This document shows positions 1 to 11,600 of a stretch of 64,000 nt of DNA, piece after piece. Position numbers and translations under genes: made by a program. Within the stretch, counting starts at the first letter, position 1. Every line of letters starts with the position of its first letter. The DNA is taken from positions 15,032,128 to 15,096,127 of the forward strand of contig JASSKH010000005.1 of the NCBI GenBank assembly GCA_031763025.1. Direction: 5' to 3'. The DNA is from Macrocystis pyrifera. Lineage: Eukaryota; Sar; Phaeophyceae; Laminariales; Laminariaceae. The notes under the pieces are model-generated. The model saw nothing but the letters and a program-made list of their open reading frames with translations. It was not told the origin of the DNA and ran no database searches.

Positions 1-300
1 TAAACGACCTTGGAGTTGGGGCTCGGTGTGCAGAATGTGCGGGGGGGTTGGGATGGGGTTGGGGCTAGAGGGTGACTTGTGGCTGTGGCGTTGGTTGAGG
101 CCGGGATCACAGCCGAGGCTGGGGCTGTGGAGTTGACTGGTGTGAGACTTGGGCTTGAAATGTGACTTTGAGCGCATCTGTACGTAGCTGGGCCCTGCTA
201 GGTGGGACTGGGGGTGCGCTGGGTCGGGAACTGGGGCTTAGACTGCAGTGAGGCCGAAGATGCACACTATTTAAGTTTCTTGTGTGGACGTTTTCTCGAA
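1..300. repeat. G-rich degenerate repeat
   Basis: Irregular reiteration of GGGGTTGGGG and GGGGCTGTGG-like words on the + strand. No gene seen. Confidence 0.5.
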
Positions 301-1792
301 TTTCACGGGCATGTCATGGACAACCCACAGGTAACCCACGGGTGTCTTATAGGCGACCCGTGGGTGACTCACGAACTAGCTATGGGCAATCAACGGGTTA
401 TCCATGACCGCCCCACGGATTGTCACCTCCGGCGAACGAACGGCCACTCATGGACTTCCTACGGACGACTCATGTGCGTTCCACGCAAAACCCCTCGGCA
501 ACGCACGGACAATCCGGATAACTCATTGACACCCTGCGAACACCCTATGGACTGTCCCTGGACACGCCATGAGCGACCCATGGACACCCCAAGACACCCC
601 ACGGACATCCCATGACACCCCACGATCACTCTATGGGTGACCCATGGACACCCTACAAACACCACATAAGCTGCCCACAGACACCCAGCGACACCCCACG
701 GACAACCAACGACACCCCACGGACACCCATTGGGAACCCCATGGACACTCCACGGACACGCCACTGATACCCAATGGGAGTCCAATGGATACCCCACGGC
801 CACCCGATCGACAACCCCCCGACACTCCACGACACCCCACGAACATCCCACGGACATCCCAAGGACACCCAACGGACACCTCACGGACACCCCACAGACG
901 CTCACGACAATCCACGGACACCCCACGACACCCCGTGGACACCCCATGATACCCCATGGACATCGCACGGACATCTCTCGGGCTTCCCTCGGACGTCCCA
1001 CATCTGGTGGCCTATGGGCGACCTATAGGCACCCCAGGACACCCCACGGACACCCGACGGACACTCCACGGACACCCCATGGATGCCCAATGGACAACCC
1101 ACGGACACCCCACGGAATATCCACGGACAGCTCGGACAGCCCCCTTCCACTCCATAGACACCGCACGACACCTCACGAACACCCCACTAGCGCCCCACGG
1201 ACACCTCACGAACAGCCCTGACCCATGGACACCCCGCGACACCCCATTGACGCCATAGACACCCCACAGACACCCCACGGACGCCCCGTGGATGCCCTAT
1301 GGATAACCCATAGAAGTCCCACGGACACCACCCTTACACCCAATGGACACCCCACTACACCCCACAGACACTCCATTGGCGCCCCACGACAGCCCATAGA
1401 TATCCCGTGAGTGACCCATTGGCAGCCCACTACACCCCATGGGCGCCCCCTTGGACACCCCTTGGACACCCCAGGGACTACTCACGGACACCCCACGACG
1501 CCCCACGGGCACTACATGACTCTATAACACCCCACGGAAACCCTATGCTCGCCCCATGACACCCCACGAACACTCCATGGGGGCCCCATGGACATCCCAC
1601 GGACACCTCATGGGCGGCTCCCGGGCACCTCACGACACACCACGACACACCACAGAAACCCCATGAGGGACCCATGCTCTCCCCACGGAGCACCTCATCC
1701 GTACATCACGGACACCCCACGGGAAACCCCATGGGCTACACATGAACAACGCCCTGATACCCCACAAACAACCCCGCGTACAACCCAAGAGC
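301..1792. repeat. Degenerate minisatellite, unit about CACGGACACCCC
   Basis: Over a hundred imperfect copies of an 11-12 bp word such as CACGGACACCCC with CATGGACA and CGACACCCC variants. All six frames are partly open here (Gly/Val/Ser/Trp-rich on one strand, Pro/His/Thr-rich on the other), which is a composition effect and not evidence for a protein. Confidence 0.9.
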
Positions 1793-2020
1793 TAGTGTTG
1801 GATGTCAGGTCGAAAGTTTCGACATATCGAAATATCGAATTTTCGATATATAGCATTGAACGTGTTTTTTGCACTCCATCCCCTGGCATCCCTGCGGTTT
1901 TCACGCGGATATTGAACACAATCCTCAATCTGATCTATCCACTTTTCGAAATCGAATCGATGAGCTTTTCTGTTCATCGTTGTCGTGTCGAACTCGATTA
2001 TCGTTCGATATCCAACACTA
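1793..2020. mobile_element. 228-bp inverted-repeat element (MITE-like) inside the minisatellite
   Basis: Starts TAGTGTTGGATGTC and ends GATATCCAACACTA, so the 14-bp ends are inverted repeats with one mismatch. The outer TA on each side may be the target duplication. The interior is AT-rich with TCGAAA/ATCGAAT palindromes and carries no coding signal. It interrupts an otherwise continuous minisatellite. Confidence 0.7.
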
Positions 2021-2445
2021 CCCAAGGTCCCCACACGGAAAACCACTACACTCCACGGGTACCCCACGACACCCCTTGGACACTCCATGGGCGGTCCATT
2101 GGTACCCCACGGACAGTAAGTCGACCTCCCATTAACGCCATGGAGGGCCTGTGCACCAAGGGTCGCCCATGGGACGTCGGAGGGAAGCCCGTGGGTTGTC
2201 TGCTGGCAACCCATGGGGTGGCGGTGGGGTGTTATTGGGGCGCCCGCGGGGTGTTCGTGGGTTTCCCATGGTTATCATGGTCAGTGCATTGTCCGTGGAG
2301 TGTCGTGGAGTGTATGTGGGGTATCCTTCGGTGTCCGTGGGTTGTCCATGGGTCACATATAGGGTATGCGTGGGTAGTGCGTGGTCGTCAAAGGACCTCC
2401 AGGGTACATCGCCAGGCGTTTCTAGGTGGACCTGAGTCATGCGGA
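2021..2445. repeat. Minisatellite continuation that flips strand
   Basis: To about 2110 the C-rich word continues (CCACGACACCCC). From about 2165 the complementary G-rich word (GTGTCCGTGGG, GTCGTGGAGTG) is on the + strand, so the array is inverted around 2110-2165. Confidence 0.8.
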
Positions 2446-2776
2446 GGGTATATCGGATACTGCTGCGTGTTGTTGTAGATAGTCCGAACACACAAGTCAC
2501 TCTGCTTATGGCTCTGTCTCTACAAAGGAAGCAATCCACCATACATACTTATTTTGGTCTCCCCCGTGAGTGCGTCACCTGGCTAGTTCTCTCACTCGAG
2601 TACCTCGGCGATGCTGGCCCTAGGCTGAGTGATCTTGTACTCCTTGACCATAGTTCGGCAGAGTTTGCGGGCCGATTGTCAGTACTCGGCAACTAATATC
2701 AAGGGTTAGGTTTGGGTTTGTTCTGAGATCCTTACACCATCAAAACTACCGAAACCCAACGTGCCAGCACCAATAA
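2446..2776. other. No feature seen
   Basis: Unique-looking sequence with no coding or repeat signal apart from a short GGGTTAGG-like word at 2705. Confidence 0.5.
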
Positions 2777-2976
2777 CCCCCCCCCCCTATTAGTAGGATG
2801 CAGCTCACCCTTCAAACGACTCGCCCAACACCTCACGGCGCTTCGCGCTTGGTGCAAGCAATGTCTGCCTGGTCGGTGAAAACCCGACGTGCTCCGTCCC
2901 GGCATTGTAGGGATGCAAGGGTCAATGGTCATATGACTACGGCCATGCACGATAATGAGTACCCCCCCCCCCCCCC
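2777..2976 (-). repeat. Dispersed poly-G/poly-C bounded repeat, partial copy 1
   Basis: About 190 bp lying between two C tracts. It shares GATGCAGCTCACCCTT, CTCACGGCGCTTCGCGCTTG, CCGACGTGCTCCGTCCCGGC and GACTACGGCCATGCA with copies at 25.26 kb (opposite strand) and 57.7 kb. Confidence 0.85.
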
Positions 2977-5374
2977 CTCCACCCTCCGCCCAGTCCCCGG
3001 CGCTCGTCGCTCCTTCTTTTGGGTCCGACATTCTCCACTTAGTCAAGAATTACACGGCGTTTCTCGACTGGGCCAGTTGCCCTCACTACGTTGTTTTCTC
3101 GCCTGTTATATAGCAGTGTCCTTCTTGGTGTGCTTTAATCACGCCGGGGGCGGGCCCCTCCTACCTCATGCTAGTGAATAGAGGAGCGTTTGGGGTTGAA
3201 CCCGCGGATGTGAGTGCAAAAACTGCAATTTATAGCCCATACAGTCGCTGGGCGTCACCAAACTGCCTAATAGTCGACGCGGTTCCGTCCAATGCCGACC
3301 CGAGTTCGGGGGCCCACTTGAGGGAATAACTCTCAATAGTTGGGCCTGTTTACTGCTGGCGGAGCCGAGCCAGACGCAACAGGCTACAGGTAAGAGATGC
3401 AGGAGAGAGAGGTGGGGGAGTTGTGTTCGGGTGTGCTTTGATCGTGCAGCTTCGTCTCGGGGGCGCGACAGCAATATTTTTTCTCTCCTGTAGCTGTGAG
3501 GCTTGCGCACGAAGGCGAACTCTTACGCGTATACGTGTTTGCGTGCGAAGATGTCGGCGTTGTTGAGTTTTATGGATCCGGCTGCAGCATTATTGTGATA
3601 TTCGCCTGGGAATGTGTGCCTGTTAGTTTCTTCTTAGGGCTTCGAAGGGTCTTTCTGGCATATCCGAAATAATCGTTGTGGTAGTGCAATTACCCAATGT
3701 CATGAAAATATGTTCCCATGTACGTACTCAACGCCGACACATGCGGCCCCTCGTCGGGGGAAAGCTGCAAGAGCATTGGTGAAACAAACGCAGCCGTAAG
3801 GCGTCTATTGGGTGCGCACGGGGGCAATTGAGTGTTCTAGGTGTCAACTAACTGTTGTAGAAAACGCATGCAACACCACGGTAGCTTGTACCACGTACCA
3901 GGTATACAGTGCCGCATGTTGAAGCTTACGAACGATAACATTGGTCCGCCTCTAGAAGCGTTCGCAGGACTGACACAGCTGGACGGGGTCGAGGTGCACT
4001 AGCTCTGTGATACGCATACAACAACCATTTTCATTACTAGCTTGACACAAAGAACGTCGCCAACATTAGACGGGCGTGGGATACGAATTCCCGGTTTCCC
4101 GCTGGGAATCCCGCAGTCCCGCTACAACAAATCACTTTCACGTTTATGACCCCCCCGCACATCCCCAGACGCTGTTGTCTCTGTATCATGTTACAAGAGG
4201 ACCGTAATCGAAGGATATTTAATATTTATGGGGCACATCGCACAAGCACGAGTCGGTCCCACGTTCTGTGGGCATCGAGCAGCGAATTTCGTTCCTCGGC
4301 CGTGCGGTGTGCGGCGGAACAATCTTGGCAACGCATCACGACGTCCTATTGTAGTGCACGTTGGCCTGGGAATTACCTGGTACCTGGTATGTGATAGTGT
4401 ACCGAGATACATTGCTGTGAATGCAAGAGAAGGGTGGCAATGCTCAAATCAGGCCTGTAGTATTCAGGCACAGGACGACGCACTACCTGTTTAACGCTAT
4501 TCTAATGTTCGGTTTACAGCTGTTTCTTCTCCCGTAGCTACTGACTACGACACTCGGTGACCGCCTGCTGCTTAAGACAACAGCTCAAGGTATGATCACC
4601 GACCTATGCGAATCCACGTACGTTGAGTGCCAAATTAGCGAATAAATAGAGGCGGTCACTACCCCCGATGCTTTCCCGTATGCGGGGAACCATTGGCACC
4701 GTACTACGTTCCCTACATCCTCCCCATCGATATTTAGTGGTCGAAAACCAAGTCCAGCTCTCACGCCAATAAGTATGCTCGCTTTTGAAACACACCCAGC
4801 TTACACCAATAAGCACGCTCACCTACGCAAAAACATCACACCTCGAGATCCAATACCTACTATGAAAACGGTGCACATAAACTCAGATGTATATATGTAC
4901 CGCCGAGCCAAGATAGGGACCACGACATGCGAAAACGGTTACTAGGCATATGCAACGTTAGATGTGCTTGTCTCTCATGAGAACTTGCGCCTCGGGATCA
5001 CACAACGAATCAGCGGTGCAAGCATACCTCGCCGAGAGGGCGTTTCTGTAAACCGAGCCAGAACACAACTAATGACCCTAGCCATGCTCGTCCCATTTTG
5101 AGTGACCTGATAAATCACTGATTACCATACCACTATAACGACGTAGAAGCGGCAACAACAAAAACCGTATCTATCAATGGGAATCCTGTCGTTTCTTCCT
5201 GGTGGTTTTCGTTGCTGAGCCTCGGCTCCCAACGACCCGTCTCTCTCCTTCAGCACGCTCTCGCTGTAAATCTTTGTTTGAGTACTAGCACCAAAACCAA
5301 AGGTCACGACTCGAGCATATATACGAGATTGTCTGGGCCCACGCGCCAGGACCTCGCCCCTTTTCTGCGAGTCT
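2977..5374. other. Downstream flank of gene A, no gene seen
   Basis: No conserved exon, no match to the gene B flank and no clear repeat. Small open frames here are of random length. The 3'UTR of gene A probably lies in its upper part. Confidence 0.5.
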
Positions 5375-5614
5375 CTATTGAGAGGAAGATGGCGCCCACG
5401 AGTCATGCCGTCGAAGCGTCGGTATTGAAGCAGTAGACGGGTCTCCGCTGCTGCCGCCGTGCCCGTTACTCCTCGAACACGACGGCGCCGGTGTGTCCTT
5501 TGAAGTTTTATCCGCGCTTCGGAAAATCCACTCATCGACAATTTTTCGGACTAGGCGGTCAGCGATGAAGGCGGGAACGGGGGTCGCCTTGATCAGCACT
5601 TGCATATCGGTTAC
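5375..5614 (-). CDS. Gene A exon 19: C-terminus
   Basis: 79 codons plus TAG, acceptor GCCCAG|GTA. Encodes VTDMQVLIKATPVPAFIADR and LVRKIVDEWIF, well conserved with B, then a Ser-rich low-complexity end. The last residues (WAPSSSQ) have no counterpart in gene B. Confidence 0.85.
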   Translation of the reverse strand, partial: VTDMQVLIKATPVPAFIADRLVRKIVDEWIFRSADKTSKDTPAPSCSRSNGHGGSSGDPSTASIPTLRRHDSWAPSSSQ

Positions 5615-8600
5615 CTGGGCAGTGATTAGGTTAAGGCGGGAAGGGGAGATGACACACGCACTGGTTCAGATCCCCAGGGACGGCGAAGTGACCCTCGGTA
5701 TGTATCCATTATATCTCGTGCGTGTTGATTTGTCCATACCAGCGAAACGCTCAACCGCCCTCATTGCCTTGTTCCAGTAGACGGCGCACATGATTAAGGA
5801 CACGACGCGTCCATGATTATACCCTACCCCCTCGTTTCCATACAACATAGGTCCCCAACTTGCATCGTGGTGTCAGCTTGAGAGGCCGATGCATTCCATA
5901 AACGAGGTAAATTGTATGTGAGTAGTCTCGCAGGCACAGGGCGGTAAGATCGATAATGCATCTGTTGTGTGAAAATGAATACCAGGGATATGAAGTGGGA
6001 AGAGCGCTGGCCATGGCCTCGTGCTAGATGGAAATGAGAAACAAGCAGATACGTCTTTGGCCTGAATCAACAATCCATACATGGCCCCAGACCGCAGTAT
6101 ACCAGCACTTGAGAGTCAGCACAAGGGCCCTGCGGTCGTGAAATCGAGCACGGCCTCCTAAGGCAGCTGCGTGAAAGGATTTGTGTGATGAAAACGGAGA
6201 CCGGCAGTGAAGGGAAGGGATAAAGGTATGCTGTGGCGGGTGGGAAGTCCGTGCGGCGCTCCCTCAAGCAAGATTCAGCACAAAAAAAATCCCTTCGCCG
6301 TCGCGCGTGTCACGCAGGACATGCTCATAGTAGTACGCAACGCCTAGGAGCAAACGCCATGGGAAGTGAAAGATGGTTTATAACCTGATGCGACCTTTTC
6401 GCGATTGTGATTACCTCTTATAACTGCATCACACCGACTTGGTTTGCGACCCTTATGAATCCAACGTTTGAAAGGGACCTGGATATTTCCTAAACCGACA
6501 GTATTCTCATTGTTTTCGGTCTTTGCTGCAACAAAAAGGTTGATTCATAAGCATGGCACATTGATGTTTTCCTATCGTAACGAACACGAACTATCATTCT
6601 ACTGTGCAAGGCTTCTGTTGGGGAGAGCCCGCCTGTAAGGAATCCCTTCCGGTCCGGCATCTGCCAAAGGTAGTGTCTCTATGGCTCGAACTGCGACCGT
6701 ATTCGCCATTGTCAAATAAGTTGTTCGCGAAATGCAAGTGCTCGCAGATGACACAACAGCATCGTTATGCCGACAACAGGCCGCAACCGATCGGCCGCCA
6801 GGCCGGTAGCAACAACAGCACCAGACAGAACCCTAGTGAACACACCCACCGAGATGTAGCGCGGGCAGTTGAAGGACAAGTGTCTCTTGGACGGCGAGAG
6901 AAATGAACCGCTGGGCCTCTTTATCAACAAAACCGGCCGCCCGTCGACCCCGCAGACGGTGCTCGGTCCCTGGAGGGAGAGCTTGAGGGACGGTCGCTTC
7001 TCGTGACGAGACGCGCCATCCGAAAGCCGCCAACGAACGTAGGCGTTGGTCCATTGCATTCGGGCTTTTCCCATGCACCTTTTTTTCATTCCGTCGTGGA
7101 TGGATAAAAACGGGCGTGTGTGAGAAATGGAGGGGGGGTAGGAAGGTGTAGGGTTGGAAGGGTATCGCGTCATTATTCGTCGATACAGTCCTACAACAGT
7201 ATAGCAGGGATACTAAAAATGGGAGATACAACAAAACAGAATAAAGGGGCGTGATCTGTTTGTCACCGCAACCTGGGATGCATTACAGTAGTATGGAAAA
7301 TGCGAGAAGTGGTAACGCCGTGGCCGTTACACCTCCACACCTTGCTCTACCGAGGGGGCGCCCCACCCACCGGTTCTGGGGGTTCTATTTTCGGCTTTGC
7401 TAAGTGACACAAGCTTTTTGAAGTGGTGTTTCGTGGCACTCACAGAGTCATGCCGACGAACGCGCCGAGGGATTGAAATATGGTGTCTTCGTCCTTCATT
7501 CCCTCCCCAACCACTCGGTAGGCCTGTGAGAGGGGGGGCGGGGGCGGGGGGGGGGTATGGATTGCCGCATTCTAAACGACACCGTGGAAATTAGCTCAAG
7601 AGGTAGTCCTAACGCTTGCTGGAAGAAGAAGGGAAAAAAAACTCGACAGCAAGGGTAGTATAGGCCTATACGCAAGAACTAAATAAACGGCGAGATGGCG
7701 CAACAAGGCATAGTCCGGAGGTGTACCGTTTATCAAACATTGAAGCATCGTTAAGGCTCAGACGAACCACGGCAAAAATCCCAGCACCAGACACGCGCCC
7801 CCAACGAACAACGCCTCGACTTCCCCAGAGACAATGTATGCCATATATAGCTCCTCGATCGACCAGCCACCACCCAAGCTTCCATCACCAAATCATTCCC
7901 CCGCTCCCCCGAGCCCCGTCCCCTAGAAGCAAGCCTTAGGCACGCCACACTCAAGAGTAGCAGCAGCAGCAGCAGCAGCAGCAGCAGACGCTGTAACGCA
8001 CCTCGAGAAGCACGGCGATGACCACGTTAAGTAGAAGAACCACTTCGAGGACCTGATACACGACCACAACTACCGGGCCCACAGAGGGCTGTGCCTCTAG
8101 AATCTGAGAGTAGAATGTCTCATACTCCCCCAGAGTGACGCGAATGACGCTCCGCCACGCCCTCCCCGGCGTGGAAAAGTCATCGGAGCGGGAGCCCACG
8201 AGGAACCAGGTCAGGTTCGTGAACACCAATGCCACCTTGTTCGACGGGGGGGCGCGCGTGATCAGGACCCACGCGGGGAAGCTTAGCACACGGCCCGTGG
8301 CATAACTGCAAAATTATCGGGGACTACGGTATACGGCGATGCCTGTTTCATTTTCCCACAGTAATAGCGAATGTTACAGCTGGTGTCGAACTATTGCATG
8401 TCAGTACGCATTGAGGGTAGGGTGAGTGGAAGGCTATATATGTGTAGTCCATCTGTCGCTGCCTTGTTCTGCGTCTCTCTCTCGGCTCAGCGTTCCGAAA
8501 TATGCACCAAAACGACCACAACACCCTTCAAAACCTACTGTAAGCATTCACTGACCGCCATAACTCTCTGCAATGCCTCGCATGCGATTAGACTTGAACC

Positions 8601-11600
8601 CTAGGCAAGATGCATGGGTTGCGCCCAGGGGTGCTGACGTTTTACCCATAAAACCCCTGTGCGCGTCTTCACTATCAGGGGCGGCGCATGAAGAAGAGGC
8701 GGCCGTTAAAGCGGGATCAACGAGGTGCGGCATAAACAATACGCAAGTCGCCCTGCGGTAGCTCAAGCACGCCTTGCAAGCCGCACTCCTACTGGCCGAG
8801 CGCCATCACGATCGGACGCAAAGAAGCGATTTGTTCCGTGCAAGGTCGTATCGTGAGCGTAGGGCTTAACAAGGCAGACATCATATTGCAGTGGAACGTG
8901 ATATACGTAGCACGGCTTCCTTCTAGCTACGTCTTTCCTTGCGGGACAAGAGATTTCAGAACGGGGGAAATATGCCCAGCTCGCACGCGTATGGGGTTTA
9001 TTCTGCATGTACCCATTCGCATTCGCGCCAACATCATATGATACTCTCTTGTCTGATAATTTGTTCGGCACTTGTCTGCTTGCAGTACGTCGCCCTCACT
9101 CCCCTATCCATGGTTTCTACATCCCATGCTGTAGTTCCAGGTTCCACGAATTATGCGCTCGGATTTCTGTATTTCACCTTCGTCCCTTCACGTTCTTCCA
9201 CAGTTCTGGCTAAACGCCGCGATCTTTGGTCCGTGTGTCTCCCCACTGTTGAAGCGACCACACTTCACTTCTCGCTTCGTCTGCTCGTTTATGCGTTCAA
9301 TTCTACGCCTGCCGGGCCCGCTCTGTAACCTAGCTTCACTCCCCCTCACTCTCCCCATTTTGCCATATGTGTCGTGTTTGCCTGGTGATTGCGTCCTAAC
9401 TACACACAAGAACAATCGCGTTGGCCCGAAAGCAGTGTTTACACCTGTGAACGTAAAACACGCCTCCCCTAACCCACGCGCAACGACTCCATCCTGTTCC
9501 TGCCGTACACCACTGGACTATGAGCTCGAGGGAGGGGGATGAAACAACTCCTTCTACCATCGAAGATATCGGGCACACACGATGCGCACGGACGCTCGGC
9601 ACATCAAACTACCAGGAAGTTGATATATACAGGTGGGATAAATAAAGAGACGCGAACGCCTTGCCCTGGGAGTAGAATACCAAAATCGACCGTAACTCGC
9701 AGAGTGCTTGGGGGCAAGCTCCATGCACACCACTGGGGCCATAGGGGGCACAAAACCGCTTAACTCACCAAGAATTTCACAAAAAGGAAGTGCTGCAGAT
9801 GGGTGCATGCTCCGCTCAGCGTGTCCGCGACGATGCCCATGCGCTTGTGAAATGTCAGCATCTGTGAGCGCGCTCAATTCGTACGTGAGATTTCGGTTGG
9901 CACCACCGAAGTCTGTTCAGCATTTGGATATAAAATTCATGCACCCACGATGGCACGACGCAATAACCAGAGAGGAACACACGAGGTATTAATAGTAAAC
10001 CAACACGAACAAGCCAGACGCTGCCGAGTATGTCTCACCGTTTCCCGACCCGCCATGCCCCGTAGTTAGGCAGCTCGCGCCACCGCGGGACGCGAGAAAA
10101 GCACACGTGTGTTTGCGACATTTGCGCCGGCTGTATTTGTTTTTGCTTCGTTGCGCATTCCGTGCGCCTAGCATACCAAATGGGTACCGGTGGATGAGTT
10201 GGTAGGTGTATCGACCAAGCGCGGGAATATGCGCCCATCAGCACTATACCCGCTGCCCCCTATCATCACGTTTTCGTTCATCATCGCACCCACGCGAAAA
10301 TATATACCGCTCAGCAGAACGGCCTCGGCGGCAGAGAGGAGATGTACGTGATAGCCAAACCTTTCACATGGCCACACCGTTCCTTTTTTTCATGTGAACC
10401 CACCGTGAGTAAGCGAATCCGTAGGTACATGCTACGTGCGTAGTGGAGCTGCGGCTGCTTTCGCGGCATTTACGTCTGAACAACATTTCCCACCTGAAAG
10501 ATCCAGCGGTAAAGTCCGGCCATGGTCGTGAGCAGAAACACGAAGTAATAGATGGACACGAAACGCGCCACTCTGTTGAGGGTCACCACTTCATGGGACA
10601 ACTGTCGTGCGCAGGCACGTTCACCAATGTGCCGAGTCAGTAGGGAAGCGAGGGGGGGGGGGGGCAGGGGCCTTACACGTGAGGCACTGAACATGGCGAT
10701 CTTTGAGCTGATCGATTCATAGGCGTCGATCCACGGAGTTCTTCACTACGTGCATCGGAGGCGGGGAGAAGACGGTGCCAATGTCGTTTCTATCCTCCAG
10801 TGGATGCCTAAAACCTAAGCTTGCGTTTAACATCGTTTTTGACAGAAGGCAATTATGTCCGGAAAGGAGGACTTTTGTCAGAAGTACAGCACCGTCGACA
10901 GTGGCGATTGATCGAACGCTAGGTGCCGCCTTGTCGGCAGGCAGCACTTCTCTGTCCCCGTCGAATAAGCTTGCCGGACACAACCACTACCACGCACACA
11001 TACCATTGGTTAAGCGCATGCTTGCACGTGTGAGTAAGTGCGTACGTTCTACTTACCGAGTCAATGTTCGGCATTTCGGTCATGGAATCATCCCTCTCAA
11101 ATATGGACGTACCGGAAAATCCAATCGTCCACACCTGGTCATGGAGGGCGGGTCGACAGAGCACAAATATGCGACCAGAGAAGCAAACGCTTTTTCAAAA
11201 ATGTTTGGTGGGGTCGCCGTTGATGGGCTTTATACTTGTTCGTATCACAAGAGCATGTCATGGACAAAATACCCCCATCAAGTAGACGTACATAACGCCA
11301 CGGAGTCAAAAGCAACGACGAGGCCGCAGGGCAGAGGTCGGGGCGCATTCCCTTCGTCATTGTATCGTTTGGGGCAACATAATATTTCCGGTGTTCATCA
11401 GCGACGACAGAGTTTCACAGATACTACAAAGGGTTTCCACTCCTTGCCAATGCCGCACCCATGATTTGTGTTGCACTGAAACCTGATATATATTAATGAG
11501 CCATTCGCTCAATCGTGATCCAGACAACCTTCGGCACTGATAGCTTTCTCTTGACGTGTTGACTCCATGCGAAATTTGCCACATATATTCCCTACCTCTG

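Noticed and set aside
459-1221. Overlapping open frames up to 180 codons in the left minisatellite
   Set aside because: All frames are open because of the repeat composition; no start context or conserved protein.
2695-2730. Telomere-like GGGTTAGG
   Set aside because: One degenerate copy only, not an array.
5375-7523. EF-hand expected after S6 in PKD2
   Set aside because: I looked for a D-x-D-x-D/G loop in exons 17-19 of both genes and found none.
10775-11464. 229-codon + strand open frame in gene A intron 13
   Set aside because: No motif, no counterpart in gene B, and it lies between two well-supported exons on the other strand. Looks like chance.
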